From the NCBI GenBank assembly GCA_902613655.1, contig CACMHR010000007.1, positions 1 to 32,144 of the forward strand: a stretch of DNA of 32,144 nt, written 5' to 3'. The notes under the pieces are model-generated. The model was not told where the DNA came from. It was given only the letters and a program-made list of their open reading frames with translations, and did not search any database. The DNA comes from Anoxypelagibacter sp902613655 (GTDB lineage: Bacteria > Pseudomonadota > Alphaproteobacteria > Pelagibacterales > Pelagibacteraceae). Each line of letters starts with the position of its first letter. Positions within the stretch are counted from its first letter, which is position 1. Below, piece after piece: positions 8,173 to 16,220 of this stretch. Made by a program: the position numbers and the translations under genes.

Positions 8173-9459
8173 ATGAAAATTGCAGTTATTGGTTCAGGTA
8201 TATCAGGTCTGTCAGCTGCTTATTACTTATCAAAAAAATATAGAGTAGATCTTTTTGAAAGGGAGGATCATTTTGGTGGACACTCATATACATACGACAT
8301 AAATGAGAATGATAAAAAAGTTCCTGTAGATCTCGGATTTATAGTTTTTAATAAATTAACTTATCCAAATTTAATAAATTTTTTTAATGAGCTAAAAGTT
8401 CCATACGAAAAAAGTGATATGTCTTTTTCAGTTTCTGTAAAAGACTCATCAATTGAATATGGCGGTACAGGTTTTAACGCGTTATTTGCAAGAAAAAATA
8501 ATTTATTTAATTTTAATTTTATTAAAATGATTTATGAAATTATATCTTTTTATAAAACAGCACCAATTTTACTAAAAAAAGATTTGAAAAATTTGACCTT
8601 AGGAAATTATTTAGATAATTCAAAACTTTCAAAATATTTTATAAATTACCATATTGTTCCAATGGTAGCAGCAATTTGGTCAATGCCGATTTCAAAAGCG
8701 AGAGATATACCTTTTGAATTGTTTTTAAATTTTTTTAACAACCATGGGCTTTTTAAATTAAAAAATAGACCTCAGTGGTATACTGTTACAAATAGAAGTA
8801 GAGCTTATGTAACAAGAGTTTTAGAAAAAATTAGTGGAGATTATTTAAAAAACTATAATATAAAAAAAATAATAAGAAGTGCGGATAATGTGAGAATTTT
8901 CACACAAAATGACGGCGACCAGAGGGATTACGATCATGTTGTTTTATCCTGTCATGCAGATGAAAGTTTAAATATTATTGATAAACCAACAATAGATGAA
9001 AAAAAAATTCTTAGAGAATTTTCTTATATTCCAAATACCGCATATCTTCATAAAGATACAAATTTGATGCCAAATAAAAAAAATGCTTGGTCAAGTTGGA
9101 ACTCAATTTCTACAAAAGATTTATCTCGCACATGCATTACATACTGGCTAAATAAGTTGCAAAATTTAAAAACAAAAGAGAATTATTTTCTGACTTTAAA
9201 TCCAATATTTGAAATTAAAGAAAATAAATTAATAAAAAAAATTAATTTTACTCATCCTTATTTAAATATTAAAAGCTTTAAGACACAAACTAACTTAAAT
9301 ACTCTTCAAGGTAAAAATAGGACTTGGTTTTCGGGTAGTTATTTTGGGTACGGTTTTCATGAGGATGGGTTAAAATCAACTTTAGAAATGATAAATCAAT
9401 TTGAAAAAAGAGATGGAGACTTGTATATACAAAGGCATAGTTACGCATCGAAGATTTAA
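8173..9459 (+). CDS. FAD-dependent amine-oxidase-like oxidoreductase of the CFA cluster
   Basis: 428 residues. The N-terminus 'IAVIGSGISGLSAAYYL' is a Rossmann GxGxxG dinucleotide-binding motif (about residues 7-12), followed by acidic 'LFEREDHFGGHSYTYD' typical of the NAD(P)/FAD amine oxidase family. 'DLGFIVFNKLTYPNL' (about residues 54-68) and 'RPQWYTVTNRSRAYVTRV' (about residues 200-217) are hallmarks of the subgroup found next to DUF1365 and cyclopropane-synthase genes in many proteobacteria. The C-terminus carries 'WFSGSYFGYGFHEDGLKS', the second FAD contact. The exact substrate is not established; given the neighbours, oxidation of an unsaturated or methylated membrane acyl chain is a reasonable inference. 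It overlaps the DUF1365 gene by 47 bp. Confidence 0.85.
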   Translation: MKIAVIGSGISGLSAAYYLSKKYRVDLFEREDHFGGHSYTYDINENDKKVPVDLGFIVFNKLTYPNLINFFNELKVPYEKSDMSFSVSVKDSSIEYGGTGFNALFARKNNLFNFNFIKMIYEIISFYKTAPILLKKDLKNLTLGNYLDNSKLSKYFINYHIVPMVAAIWSMPISKARDIPFELFLNFFNNHGLFKLKNRPQWYTVTNRSRAYVTRVLEKISGDYLKNYNIKKIIRSADNVRIFTQNDGDQRDYDHVVLSCHADESLNIIDKPTIDEKKILREFSYIPNTAYLHKDTNLMPNKKNAWSSWNSISTKDLSRTCITYWLNKLQNLKTKENYFLTLNPIFEIKENKLIKKINFTHPYLNIKSFKTQTNLNTLQGKNRTWFSGSYFGYGFHEDGLKSTLEMINQFEKRDGDLYIQRHSYASKI

Positions 9460-10174
9460 ACCAAAAAGACATTTTTTTAATTATAAAACCTTTTCTGTCC
9501 TTTTTGATTTAGATGAATTAAAAGATTTAGAGAAAAAGATTTCGATATTTTCTCTCAATAAGTTTAACGTTTTTAGTTTCTACAATAAAGATCACGGAAA
9601 TAGAGATGGCAGTGATATTAAAAACTGGGTCAAGAATAATCTAAATAAATTTAACATTAACTTTGAAGTATCAAAGATAAAACTTTTATGTTTTCCACGT
9701 ATTTTTGGTTATGTATTCAATCCACTAAGTATTTTTTATTGTTACAACGAGAAATCTGAGTTAAGAGCAATTCTTTATGAGGTCAAAAATACTTTTAACG
9801 AACAACATACTTATATTTTTCAGGTAAAAAATAATTCTAAAATTATCACACAAAGTTGTAACAAAAAGTTTTATGTATCACCCTTTATGGAAATGGAAAC
9901 TTCTTATAATTTTAGATTATCAGAACCTAAAGAGACTTTAAGTGTTTTTATAAAACAGAAAGATATTCATGGAATGTTGCTTTCAGCATGTCAAATTGGA
10001 AAGAAAGAGCAGATATCCACAAAACGATTACTGATAAACTTCTTAAAACACCCAATGATGACAATTAAAATTATAATGGCGATACATTTTGAAGCATTAA
10101 GACTATGGAGGAAAGGGGTTAAGTTAGTAAAGAGAAAAACCAAAATGAAAAATAATCTTTCTTTAGAAAAATGA
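9413..10174 (+). CDS. DUF1365 family protein
   Basis: 253 residues from the ATG at 9413 (METCIYKGIVTHRRFKP). A TTG at 9401 is also possible but would only add four residues; the family normally starts a few residues before 'G.V.H.R..P..H.F.Y'. Internal signatures are 'RIFGYVFNPLSIFYCYN' and 'EVKNTFNEQHTYIF', then 'KKFYVSPFMEM', all seen across DUF1365 proteins. Function is unknown; the family almost always sits between an FAD amine oxidase and a cyclopropane-fatty-acid synthase, as here, so a role in membrane lipid modification is likely. It overlaps its upstream neighbour by 47 bp and shares ATGA with cfa, implying tight translational coupling. Confidence 0.88.
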   Translation: METCIYKGIVTHRRFKPKRHFFNYKTFSVLFDLDELKDLEKKISIFSLNKFNVFSFYNKDHGNRDGSDIKNWVKNNLNKFNINFEVSKIKLLCFPRIFGYVFNPLSIFYCYNEKSELRAILYEVKNTFNEQHTYIFQVKNNSKIITQSCNKKFYVSPFMEMETSYNFRLSEPKETLSVFIKQKDIHGMLLSACQIGKKEQISTKRLLINFLKHPMMTIKIIMAIHFEALRLWRKGVKLVKRKTKMKNNLSLEK

Positions 10175-11358
10175 TATTTAATCCGTATAAAATCTCTGAA
10201 AATTTTGTTTTAAAAAAACTGAAAACAATTAATAGCGGAAAACTTATCTTACAAAACTATAATGGTGAAACTTATATCTTCGGTAATTCAGATGATGCTT
10301 TAGAGGTTAAAATAAAAATTCATAACCCAAAATTTTATTTTAATATTATAAAAGGGGGTAGTAACGCACTTGCTGAAAGTTATATAAAAAATGATTTTGA
10401 AACACCTAACTTACCATCTCTAATTGAGCTTACAGCTAAAAATATTGACGTTACACACAAGTTTTCTGGGATTTTAAATATTTCAAGTTTGAACAATATT
10501 TTTAGAAATCTTTTCTTATCAAATACACGAAAAAAAAGTGCAGAATATATTTCAAAGCACTACGATTTAGGAAACGAATTTTTCTCAACATGGCTTGATA
10601 AAACTTTAACATATTCTTGTGGAATATTTGAAAAACCAGAGCAAGAGTTAGAAAAAGCACAAATTAACAAGTATAATAAGTTGATAGATCTTATCAAACC
10701 TAAACCTGGTGATAAAATTTTAGAAATCGGATGTGGCTGGGGAGGTTTTGCTGAACATCTAGCAAAAAATTATGATGTGAATTTAGATTGTATTACTATT
10801 TCAAAGAAACAATTTGAATTCACTAAAAATAGAATAAATCGTTTAAAACTAAATAACAAAGTTAAGGTTAAATTCCTTGATTACAGAGATCTTAAAGACA
10901 AATACGATGCAATAGCTTCTATTGAGATGATCGAAGCAGTTGGGGAAAAGCATTTAAATAAATATTTCTCAACAATAAAAAGTAATTTAAAACCAAATGG
11001 TGTAGGGGCTATTCAAGCAATTGTAATAAAAGATGAATTATTTAATAGATATAGAAAGAATCAAGACTTCATTCAAAAATATATTTTTCCAGGAGGTTTT
11101 TTGCCATCTTTACAATCAATAAAAGATTACTCTAAAAAAACCGGTTTAATACTTAAAGGTTACAATTCCTATGGACCACATTATTCTCAAACCTTAAGTA
11201 AGTGGAGGCAAAATTTTATAGGTTCTTGGAATAATATTTCAAAACAAGGTTTTGATAGTTCATTTAAAAAAATTTGGGATTTTTATTTTTCTTATTGCGA
11301 AGCTGGATTTAGGTCAAAGAACATTGATTTAATACAATTTTCAGTTAGGAATAAGTAA
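10171..11358 (+). CDS. cfa: Cyclopropane-fatty-acyl-phospholipid synthase family methyltransferase
   Basis: 395 residues, normal for CFA synthases. The family block 'HYDLGNEFFSTWLDKTLTYS' (about residues 130-149) is followed by the SAM-binding motif 'ILEIGCGWGG' (183-192), 'SIEMIEAVGEKHLNKYF', 'YIFPGGFLPS' and the C-terminal 'YCEAGFRSKNIDLIQF'. CFA synthases add a methylene from S-adenosylmethionine across a cis double bond of a phospholipid acyl chain at the inner membrane surface. Close relatives instead make methyl-branched or furan fatty acid precursors, and these cannot be told apart by eye. The ATG overlaps the DUF1365 stop (ATGA), and the DUF3833 gene begins 3 bp downstream, consistent with one operon from 8173 to 11886. 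Confidence 0.93.
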   Translation: MIFNPYKISENFVLKKLKTINSGKLILQNYNGETYIFGNSDDALEVKIKIHNPKFYFNIIKGGSNALAESYIKNDFETPNLPSLIELTAKNIDVTHKFSGILNISSLNNIFRNLFLSNTRKKSAEYISKHYDLGNEFFSTWLDKTLTYSCGIFEKPEQELEKAQINKYNKLIDLIKPKPGDKILEIGCGWGGFAEHLAKNYDVNLDCITISKKQFEFTKNRINRLKLNNKVKVKFLDYRDLKDKYDAIASIEMIEAVGEKHLNKYFSTIKSNLKPNGVGAIQAIVIKDELFNRYRKNQDFIQKYIFPGGFLPSLQSIKDYSKKTGLILKGYNSYGPHYSQTLSKWRQNFIGSWNNISKQGFDSSFKKIWDFYFSYCEAGFRSKNIDLIQFSVRNK

Positions 11359-11361
11359 AAT

Positions 11362-11886
11362 ATGAGATATATTTTAACATTATTTTTAACATTATTTTTA
11401 ACAAATTGTGTAGCCGGAATGAAACCAGAAGATTTTAAAGATCAGGAACCAAAACTTATAATCGAGGAGTTTTTAAAAGGTAATGTCAAAGCTTACGGAG
11501 TGCTTCAGAATAGAGGCGGTAAAGTAACAAGACAATTCTCCGCAGATCTAAATGGTAAATGGGATGGAAATCAATTGATATTAGATGAGAAGTTTAATTG
11601 GTCCGATGGCGAAGTTCAAACAAGACAATGGAAGATAATTAAAAAAGATGAGCATAATTACGAAGGTACGGCATCAGACGTTGTTGGCACAGCAAAGGGC
11701 TTCTCATATGGTTCAGCTTTTAAATTAGAATATGTTTTGCTAGTCCCAGTAAAAGGAAAAGAAATTAAAATTACTTTTGATGATTGGATTTTTAAACAAA
11801 GTGACACCGTTGCAATCAATAGAGCTAAAATGACAAAATTTGGTATTAAGGTTGCAGAGCTCACTGTCGTATTTGTTAAAAATTAA
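11362..11886 (+). CDS. DUF3833 family protein, probable lipoprotein
   Basis: 174 residues. A short hydrophobic N-terminus ends in 'LTNC' (Cys16), which resembles a lipobox, although Asn before the Cys is unusual. The mature part has 'PKLIIEEFLKGNVKAYGVLQ', 'RQFSADLNGKWDGNQLILDE', and the late 'DDWIFKQSDTVAINRAKMTKFG', as in DUF3833 proteins, which frequently close CFA/DUF1365 clusters. It is probably attached to a membrane facing the periplasm, perhaps as a lipid-binding beta-barrel fold. The signal peptide is encoded by a 12-bp near-tandem repeat (11375-11398). The stop overlaps the convergent SDR gene by 4 bp. Confidence 0.82.
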   Translation: MRYILTLFLTLFLTNCVAGMKPEDFKDQEPKLIIEEFLKGNVKAYGVLQNRGGKVTRQFSADLNGKWDGNQLILDEKFNWSDGEVQTRQWKIIKKDEHNYEGTASDVVGTAKGFSYGSAFKLEYVLLVPVKGKEIKITFDDWIFKQSDTVAINRAKMTKFGIKVAELTVVFVKN

Positions 11887-12635
11887 CGATTAACAAATTT
11901 ACTAATCAAAAAATTATAAATTCTATTTGGTAGTATTTGAAAAATTTTATAAATAAAAGCTATCTGTGGTGGAAATATTATTTCAAAAGATTTTTTATTT
12001 ACTAATCCTTCATAAATTTTATCAGCCGCATAATTTGTATCTTTTAAAAAAGGCATTTTAAATTCATTCTTATCTGTTAAAGCTGTTTTGATAAATCCTG
12101 GTGATATTAGGGATACCCTCACATTAAATTTTTGAAAATCAAAATAAATTCCTTGGGTAAAATTATTTAAAGATGCTTTTGATGCAGTATATCCAGACGA
12201 TTTAGGTAGGCCTCTATACCCTACTGGTGATGAAACAATTGAAATATGTCCGTTTTTCTTATTTTGAAAATACTCTTGAACTGCTTTAACACACCCAACT
12301 ACACCTAAAAAATTAACCTCCATCACTGTTTTTACATTCTCTACGCTAAGACCTTTTTCCGACTTCCTTTCGTAAGTACCAGAACTAAAAATACAAAGAT
12401 CTAAATCTTTAAAATCTTTTAATATTTTATTAAATGTTTCTTGAGTTTTATTTGAGTCAGTCACATCCATAGGGTATGCAAAAATATTCTCATTTTTTGC
12501 CATTTCATTTAGTAGATTTTCTCTTCTAGCAGAAATTGCAACTTTCCAATTTTCTTTTGCAAATTTTTCAGCAACAGCCTTCCCAATACCGCTACTCGCA
12601 CCTGTTATCCAAACTTTCTTTTGGTTATTGCTCAT
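11883..12635 (-). CDS. Short-chain dehydrogenase/reductase (SDR) of the CFA cluster
   Basis: 250 residues. The classical SDR features are 'WITGASSGIGKAVAEKF' (TGxxxGxG near residues 11-18), 'MEVNFLGVVGC', a Ser in 'ISIVSSPVGYRG', and the active-site YxxxK in 'GYTASKAS' (about residues 154-161), then 'VSLISPGFIKT'. NAD(P)H-dependent oxidoreductase; the substrate cannot be read from the sequence. It is encoded opposite to the lipid operon, sharing 4 bp with DUF3833 at its stop. SDR genes accompany the FAD/DUF1365/CFA set in other proteobacteria, so it is probably part of the same function. The TspO gene is divergent, its ATG 21 bp away. Confidence 0.88.
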   Translation of the reverse strand: MSNNQKKVWITGASSGIGKAVAEKFAKENWKVAISARRENLLNEMAKNENIFAYPMDVTDSNKTQETFNKILKDFKDLDLCIFSSGTYERKSEKGLSVENVKTVMEVNFLGVVGCVKAVQEYFQNKKNGHISIVSSPVGYRGLPKSSGYTASKASLNNFTQGIYFDFQKFNVRVSLISPGFIKTALTDKNEFKMPFLKDTNYAADKIYEGLVNKKSFEIIFPPQIAFIYKIFQILPNRIYNFLISKFVNR

Positions 12636-12656
12636 GATAAATTATATCTCATATTA

Positions 12657-13121
12657 ATGTTTAATAATAAATACTTATCTTTATTTTTAATAGTTTTAAT
12701 TACATTTATGGCATCTGCAATAGGTGGAGTTGTAACATCAATTTTTAAAGAACCTTGGTATTCACAAATAATTCGGCCATCATTTAGTCCACCATCATGG
12801 GTTTTTGGCCCCGTTTGGACAACACTTTACGTATTAATGTCTGTAGCAATTTGGTTTAACTGGATTTCTTATCGAAACAAGAAAACATTGAACATTTATT
12901 TCATTCATATAGTTTTTAATTCGCTGTGGAGTGTAATTTTTTTTGGCTTTCATCAAATTTTATTATCTGTGTTAAATTTATTAATAATTTTGTTTTTTAT
13001 CATTTGGCTAATGATAATTTATTTTAAAACTACTAAACTTAGCTTTTTACTAATGATACCATATTTGTTATGGTCCTCTTTTGCATTTTTACTAAACATG
13101 AATATTTTTTACTTAAACTAA
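12657..13121 (+). CDS. tspO: TspO/MBR family membrane protein
   Basis: 154 residues from ATG 12657. An in-frame TTG at 12621 lies within the divergent SDR gene and is unlikely as a start. Five hydrophobic helices with 'AIGGVVTSIFKEPWYSQ', the family hallmark 'PSFSPPSWVFGPVWTTLYVLM' region (residues about 41-60), and 'IWFNWISY' with 'FNSLWSVIFFG' are those of TspO, the bacterial homologue of the mitochondrial translocator protein. Family members bind porphyrins and sterol-like ligands, and TspO of Rhodobacter takes part in oxygen/light regulation. Beside the lipid block it may act in photo-oxidative stress, but this is inference. A YIP1-like gene follows 23 bp downstream. Confidence 0.93.
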   Translation: MFNNKYLSLFLIVLITFMASAIGGVVTSIFKEPWYSQIIRPSFSPPSWVFGPVWTTLYVLMSVAIWFNWISYRNKKTLNIYFIHIVFNSLWSVIFFGFHQILLSVLNLLIILFFIIWLMIIYFKTTKLSFLLMIPYLLWSSFAFLLNMNIFYLN

Positions 13122-13144
13122 ATTAAATAATGAATTATTAAACA

Positions 13145-13660
13145 ATGAAATCGAGTTTTTTAAAAAGAATTTTTAGAGCAATAAAAATCGATCCCGAACT
13201 TTATGAGGAAGTTGAGCATGACAAATCAGCTACTCTTCAAGCAGCAACAGTTGTAATTTTATCAAGTTTAGCTGCAGGAGTTGGTGCAATAAGTATGGGT
13301 GCATCTAACTTCCTTTTGGGTCCCACATTGTCTTTAGTAAATTGGTTTATTTGGGCTTTTTTTATTTTTATTGTTGGAACCAAGTTATTTCCCGATAAAC
13401 AGACAAAAAGTAATGTAGGTGAATTATTAAGGACAATTGGTTTTGCAAGTGCACCAGGAATAATTAGAGTATTTGGTTTGACCCCAGAGCTAATGTTTGT
13501 ATCTTTTGTTGGTGCTCAATTTTGGATTCTGGCATGTATGGTTGTTGCAGTAAGACAGGCTCTTGACTATAAAAGTTTATGGAAAGCATTTGGAGTGGTT
13601 TTTCTAAGTGGATTTATAATTAGTTTAGTATCTGTTTTAATAATTTTTATTCTTAAATAG
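13145..13660 (+). CDS. YIP1-family membrane protein
   Basis: 171 residues with an amphipathic N-terminus (residues 1-25, 'FLKRIFRAIKIDPELYEEVE') and about five hydrophobic helices from residue 30 on. The arrangement of 'LVNWFIWAFFIFIVGTKLF', 'GELLRTIGFASAPGIIRVF' and a final 'FLSGFIISLVSVLIIFILK' matches bacterial YIP1/DUF1282-type proteins, which are small inner-membrane proteins of undetermined role. It follows tspO by 23 bp and may be co-transcribed with it. The C-terminus overlaps the convergent CxxC protein gene by 8 bp. Confidence 0.8.
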   Translation: MKSSFLKRIFRAIKIDPELYEEVEHDKSATLQAATVVILSSLAAGVGAISMGASNFLLGPTLSLVNWFIWAFFIFIVGTKLFPDKQTKSNVGELLRTIGFASAPGIIRVFGLTPELMFVSFVGAQFWILACMVVAVRQALDYKSLWKAFGVVFLSGFIISLVSVLIIFILK

Positions 13661-13790
13661 GAAAAATTGTTTTAGATAAGTTGCAACTATAACAAATTTT
13701 ATAACCAAAAATTATCAAATTTTGTGTAACACTTTCTTCTCTTTTTTTACACTCCTCGCAAATTTCATTAAGCTCTATTTCTTTGGACAT
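13653..13790 (-). CDS. Small CxxC/CxxC protein downstream of hisI
   Basis: 45 residues from the ATG at 13790. A longer reading from 13841 would lie inside hisI and is not needed. The chain has 'ICEECKKRE' and 'GYKICYSCNLSKT', two CxxC knuckles about 20 residues apart, as in a small zinc ribbon. Its ATG is 1 bp after the hisI stop, so it is probably co-transcribed and translationally coupled. I do not recognise a named family. The role may be an RNA- or protein-binding zinc finger, or a metal-binding accessory, but this is not supported by anything further. Confidence 0.6.
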   Translation of the reverse strand: MSKEIELNEICEECKKREESVTQNLIIFGYKICYSCNLSKTIFPI

Positions 13791-13791
13791 A

Positions 13792-14259
13792 TTAAATTTT
13801 TGTAGGATTAGGTTTACCTTTATAAACTTTCTTAGGATCAAATTTTTTTGTCTTTTCTTTGAAACTTATTTTAACCTTTTCGGTGTTTTCAATCTTTCCA
13901 AGAGTAATTGATCTATAAAAACAGGATTTATAACCAACATGGCAACTTGCGCCATCGCCTATATCTACACTCATCCATATAGAGTCTTGATCATCATCTA
14001 TTCTCATCTCAATAACTTTTTGAACAAAACCACTTGTTTCACCTTTTTGCCAAACTTCTTTTCTTGATCTACTCCAATAATGAGCTTCTTTAGTTTCAAT
14101 AGTTTTTTTAAGAGCTTCAGAATTCATGAAACCCTGCATTAAAACTTCCTTGGTTTTAAAATCAGTTGTTATAACAGGTATAAGACCATCATTATTAAAT
14201 TTTGGCGAAAGTAAATTACCCTCTTCAATATCCGCGACATTTTCTCTTTTTTTAAACAT
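13792..14259 (-). CDS. hisI: Phosphoribosyl-AMP cyclohydrolase
   Basis: 155 residues, the single-domain HisI form (not fused to HisE). The signature blocks are 'VLMQGFMNSEALKKTIETKE' region, 'AHYWSRSRKEVWQKGETSG' (about residues 59-77), and the metal-binding 'DIGDGASCHVGYKSCFYR' with Cys at two positions. HisI opens the adenine ring of phosphoribosyl-AMP in step 3 of histidine synthesis and needs zinc and magnesium. There are no other his genes in the window, so the pathway is dispersed. It is divergent from folE with a gap of 76 bp, and the small CxxC protein follows it. Confidence 0.96.
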   Translation of the reverse strand: MFKKRENVADIEEGNLLSPKFNNDGLIPVITTDFKTKEVLMQGFMNSEALKKTIETKEAHYWSRSRKEVWQKGETSGFVQKVIEMRIDDDQDSIWMSVDIGDGASCHVGYKSCFYRSITLGKIENTEKVKISFKEKTKKFDPKKVYKGKPNPTKI

Positions 14260-14335
14260 TTGATTAGCTATATAAAACTATAATAAGTTTGCAGTTTGCA
14301 TTAATAATTTTTATTATATATTAATTTTGTTATTT

Positions 14336-14953
14336 ATGAAAATAGTTAAAAATACAGATAATGCCGTTTTAAAAGATAAATCAGAAGTTTCAGACAAAGA
14401 AGCGGAGGAAGCTTTTAGAACTATATTGCGATGGATCGGTGAAAATCCAAACAGAGAGGGGTTGTTAGAAACTCCAAGAAGAGTAACAAAAGCTTATAAA
14501 GAATATTTTAAGGGATATAATCAAGAAATTACCTCAGAATTATTAAAAACTTTTGGTGACGTTAATGGTTACGATGACATGGTATTACAAAAAAATATTT
14601 CTGTTCAAAGTCATTGTGAGCACCATATGGCACCAATTATTGGAGTAGCCCATGTTGCTTATATACCAAAAAAAAGAGTAGTAGGTTTAAGCAAGCTAGC
14701 AAGAGTTGTTGAAGTTTATTCTAAAAGATTACAAACACAAGAAAGATTAACTATGCAGATTGCAAAATCTCTAATGGATGGTTTGGATGCCCATGGGGTT
14801 GCAGTTACAATAGACTCAACTCATCAATGTATGACTATGAGGGGTATTAAAAAAGAAAAAGCAACTACAATCACAAATTATTTTTTAGGTAAATTTAAAG
14901 ACGATCTTAGTTTTCAGAATAGATTTTTAAAACATATTTCTGATAATAATTAG
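14336..14953 (+). CDS. folE: GTP cyclohydrolase I
   Basis: 205 residues from the ATG at 14336; a TTG at 14327 would add three residues. 'GENPNREGLLETPRRVTKAY' (about residues 36-55), 'QSHCEHHMAPI' with zinc Cys/His, 'RVVGLSKLARVVEVYSKRLQ' and 'HQCMTMRG' with the second zinc Cys are intact, so this is type IA (zinc) FolE. It converts GTP to dihydroneopterin triphosphate, the first step of folate synthesis, and supplies the tetrahydrofolate used by GcvT. Divergent from hisI; the stop overlaps the convergent small membrane gene by 4 bp. Confidence 0.96.
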   Translation: MKIVKNTDNAVLKDKSEVSDKEAEEAFRTILRWIGENPNREGLLETPRRVTKAYKEYFKGYNQEITSELLKTFGDVNGYDDMVLQKNISVQSHCEHHMAPIIGVAHVAYIPKKRVVGLSKLARVVEVYSKRLQTQERLTMQIAKSLMDGLDAHGVAVTIDSTHQCMTMRGIKKEKATTITNYFLGKFKDDLSFQNRFLKHISDNN

Positions 14954-15153
14954 TCATCATCTTCATCTCTCCAATTATCTAAATAGAATTTATAGCAAGC
15001 ATAAGTTACTGCTACAATTCCATAACAAAAAGCAAATAATAAACCATCTTCTTTACCTAAATAACTCCAGCTAATTTGGAAAACTAATATAGGAGAAATT
15101 AAAATAATGAGAATTATACTTAATCTTATATAATAAGGAAATTTTTGCTTCAT
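14950..15153 (-). CDS. Small two-helix membrane protein
   Basis: 67 residues from the ATG at 15153 (a TTG at 15159 is also in frame). After a basic start 'MKQKFPYYIRL' come two hydrophobic helices, about residues 9-27 and 36-55, and a very acidic tail 'NWRDEDDD'. It ends in overlap with folE and is divergent from acuI. The start is not preceded by a strong Shine-Dalgarno sequence. No family recognised; the good topology and fit between the neighbours argue it is real. It may be a small subunit or chaperone of an inner-membrane complex, but nothing shows which. Confidence 0.6.
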   Translation of the reverse strand: MKQKFPYYIRLSIILIILISPILVFQISWSYLGKEDGLLFAFCYGIVAVTYACYKFYLDNWRDEDDD

Positions 15154-15215
15154 AATCAATCTTATATTCTCAAAAAATAATTTGTCATATTAATTTGTCA
15201 CATGTAAGATAAAAT

Positions 15216-16217
15216 ATGCCAAAAAATTTCAAAGCCATTGTAATTGATAACAAAGACGAAAAATTCACTCGAGAAATAAAAGATTTAAATAGCGATCATT
15301 TAAAAGATGGAAATGTTTTAGTTAGAATAGATTTTTCTAGTTTAAACTTTAAAGATGCATTGATATTAAATAATGGTGGAAGAATTGTTAAAAAATATCC
15401 CTTTGTTCCAGGTATAGATTTTTCAGGAACTGTTGAAGAATCTGAAGATGAAAAATTTAAAAAGGACGATAAGGTAATATTAACCGGATTTAGAGTAGGA
15501 GAAATTTATTATGGAGGATTTTCACAATACGCAAAAGTAAACTCAGATTTTCTAGTAAAATTACCAAAAGATTTAACAAATAAAAAAGCTATGATGATGG
15601 GTACAGCTGGTCTTACAGCTTTGTTATGTTCTTTTGCGGTAAAAGCTAAAGAAGAACTTTTAATGGGGTCCAAAGTAAAAGATGTATTGGTGACTGGAGC
15701 AACGGGAGGAGTCGGTAGTTTCGCTGTTATGGCTTTATCAAAAATGGGTTACGATGTTCATGCTGTAACTGGAAAAAAAGACAAACATGATTATTTAAAG
15801 AAACTAGGTGCTAAAAATATTTTAGATAGAAAAGAATTTTTAGGTGAAACTAAACTTTTGGAAAAGGGCATGTGGGACTGTGTTGTTGATAATGTTGGTG
15901 GAGAAGGGCTTACTAAAATTTTAGCACAAACAAAACCAGGTGGTATTGTCGCTTTACCAGGTAACGCTGGGGGCGTTAAAATTGCAACTAATACAATGCC
16001 TTTTGTAATAAGAGGGGTAAAATTATGGGGGATAGACTCCTCAGGTACTTCAGCAAGAAGAAAAGATTTTGTGTGGAACGAAGTAGGCAAACTGATTGAT
16101 TTTACTATGATTGAAAGCTCAATTAAGGAAGTATCTTTAAATGAATTACTGAGTGAATTTACAAAAATGCTTAAAGGTGAGTTGACCGGTAGAATTCTGG
16201 TAAATCCCAACAAATAA
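15216..16217 (+). CDS. acuI: AcuI/YhdH-type acrylyl-CoA reductase (MDR family)
   Basis: 333 residues, zinc-free medium-chain reductase. The YhdH/AcuI features are the N-terminal 'FKAIVIDN', 'SSLNFKDALILNNGGRIV', 'PFVPGIDFSGTVEES', 'GGFSQYAKV', the NADPH-binding 'VLVTGATGGVGSFAV' and late 'IWGIDS'-like 'KLWGIDSSGTSARRKDF'. AcuI reduces acryloyl-CoA to propionyl-CoA with NADPH, removing the toxic product of DMSP cleavage, a known trait of SAR11. The LysR regulator gene begins 4 bp after the stop, in the same operon. Close relatives can act on other acyl-CoA or quinone substrates, so AcuI is the best but not proven call. Confidence 0.88.
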   Translation: MPKNFKAIVIDNKDEKFTREIKDLNSDHLKDGNVLVRIDFSSLNFKDALILNNGGRIVKKYPFVPGIDFSGTVEESEDEKFKKDDKVILTGFRVGEIYYGGFSQYAKVNSDFLVKLPKDLTNKKAMMMGTAGLTALLCSFAVKAKEELLMGSKVKDVLVTGATGGVGSFAVMALSKMGYDVHAVTGKKDKHDYLKKLGAKNILDRKEFLGETKLLEKGMWDCVVDNVGGEGLTKILAQTKPGGIVALPGNAGGVKIATNTMPFVIRGVKLWGIDSSGTSARRKDFVWNEVGKLIDFTMIESSIKEVSLNELLSEFTKMLKGELTGRILVNPNK

Positions 16218-16220
16218 AAT

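Noticed and set aside
11375..11398. Phase-variable contingency locus in the lipoprotein signal peptide
   Set aside because: The repeat unit is 12 bp, a multiple of three, so copy change would not shift the frame; only length would vary.
12621..12656. TTG start for tspO inside the divergent SDR gene
   Set aside because: It would place 12 extra residues ahead of a normal TspO start and overlap the neighbour's coding start.
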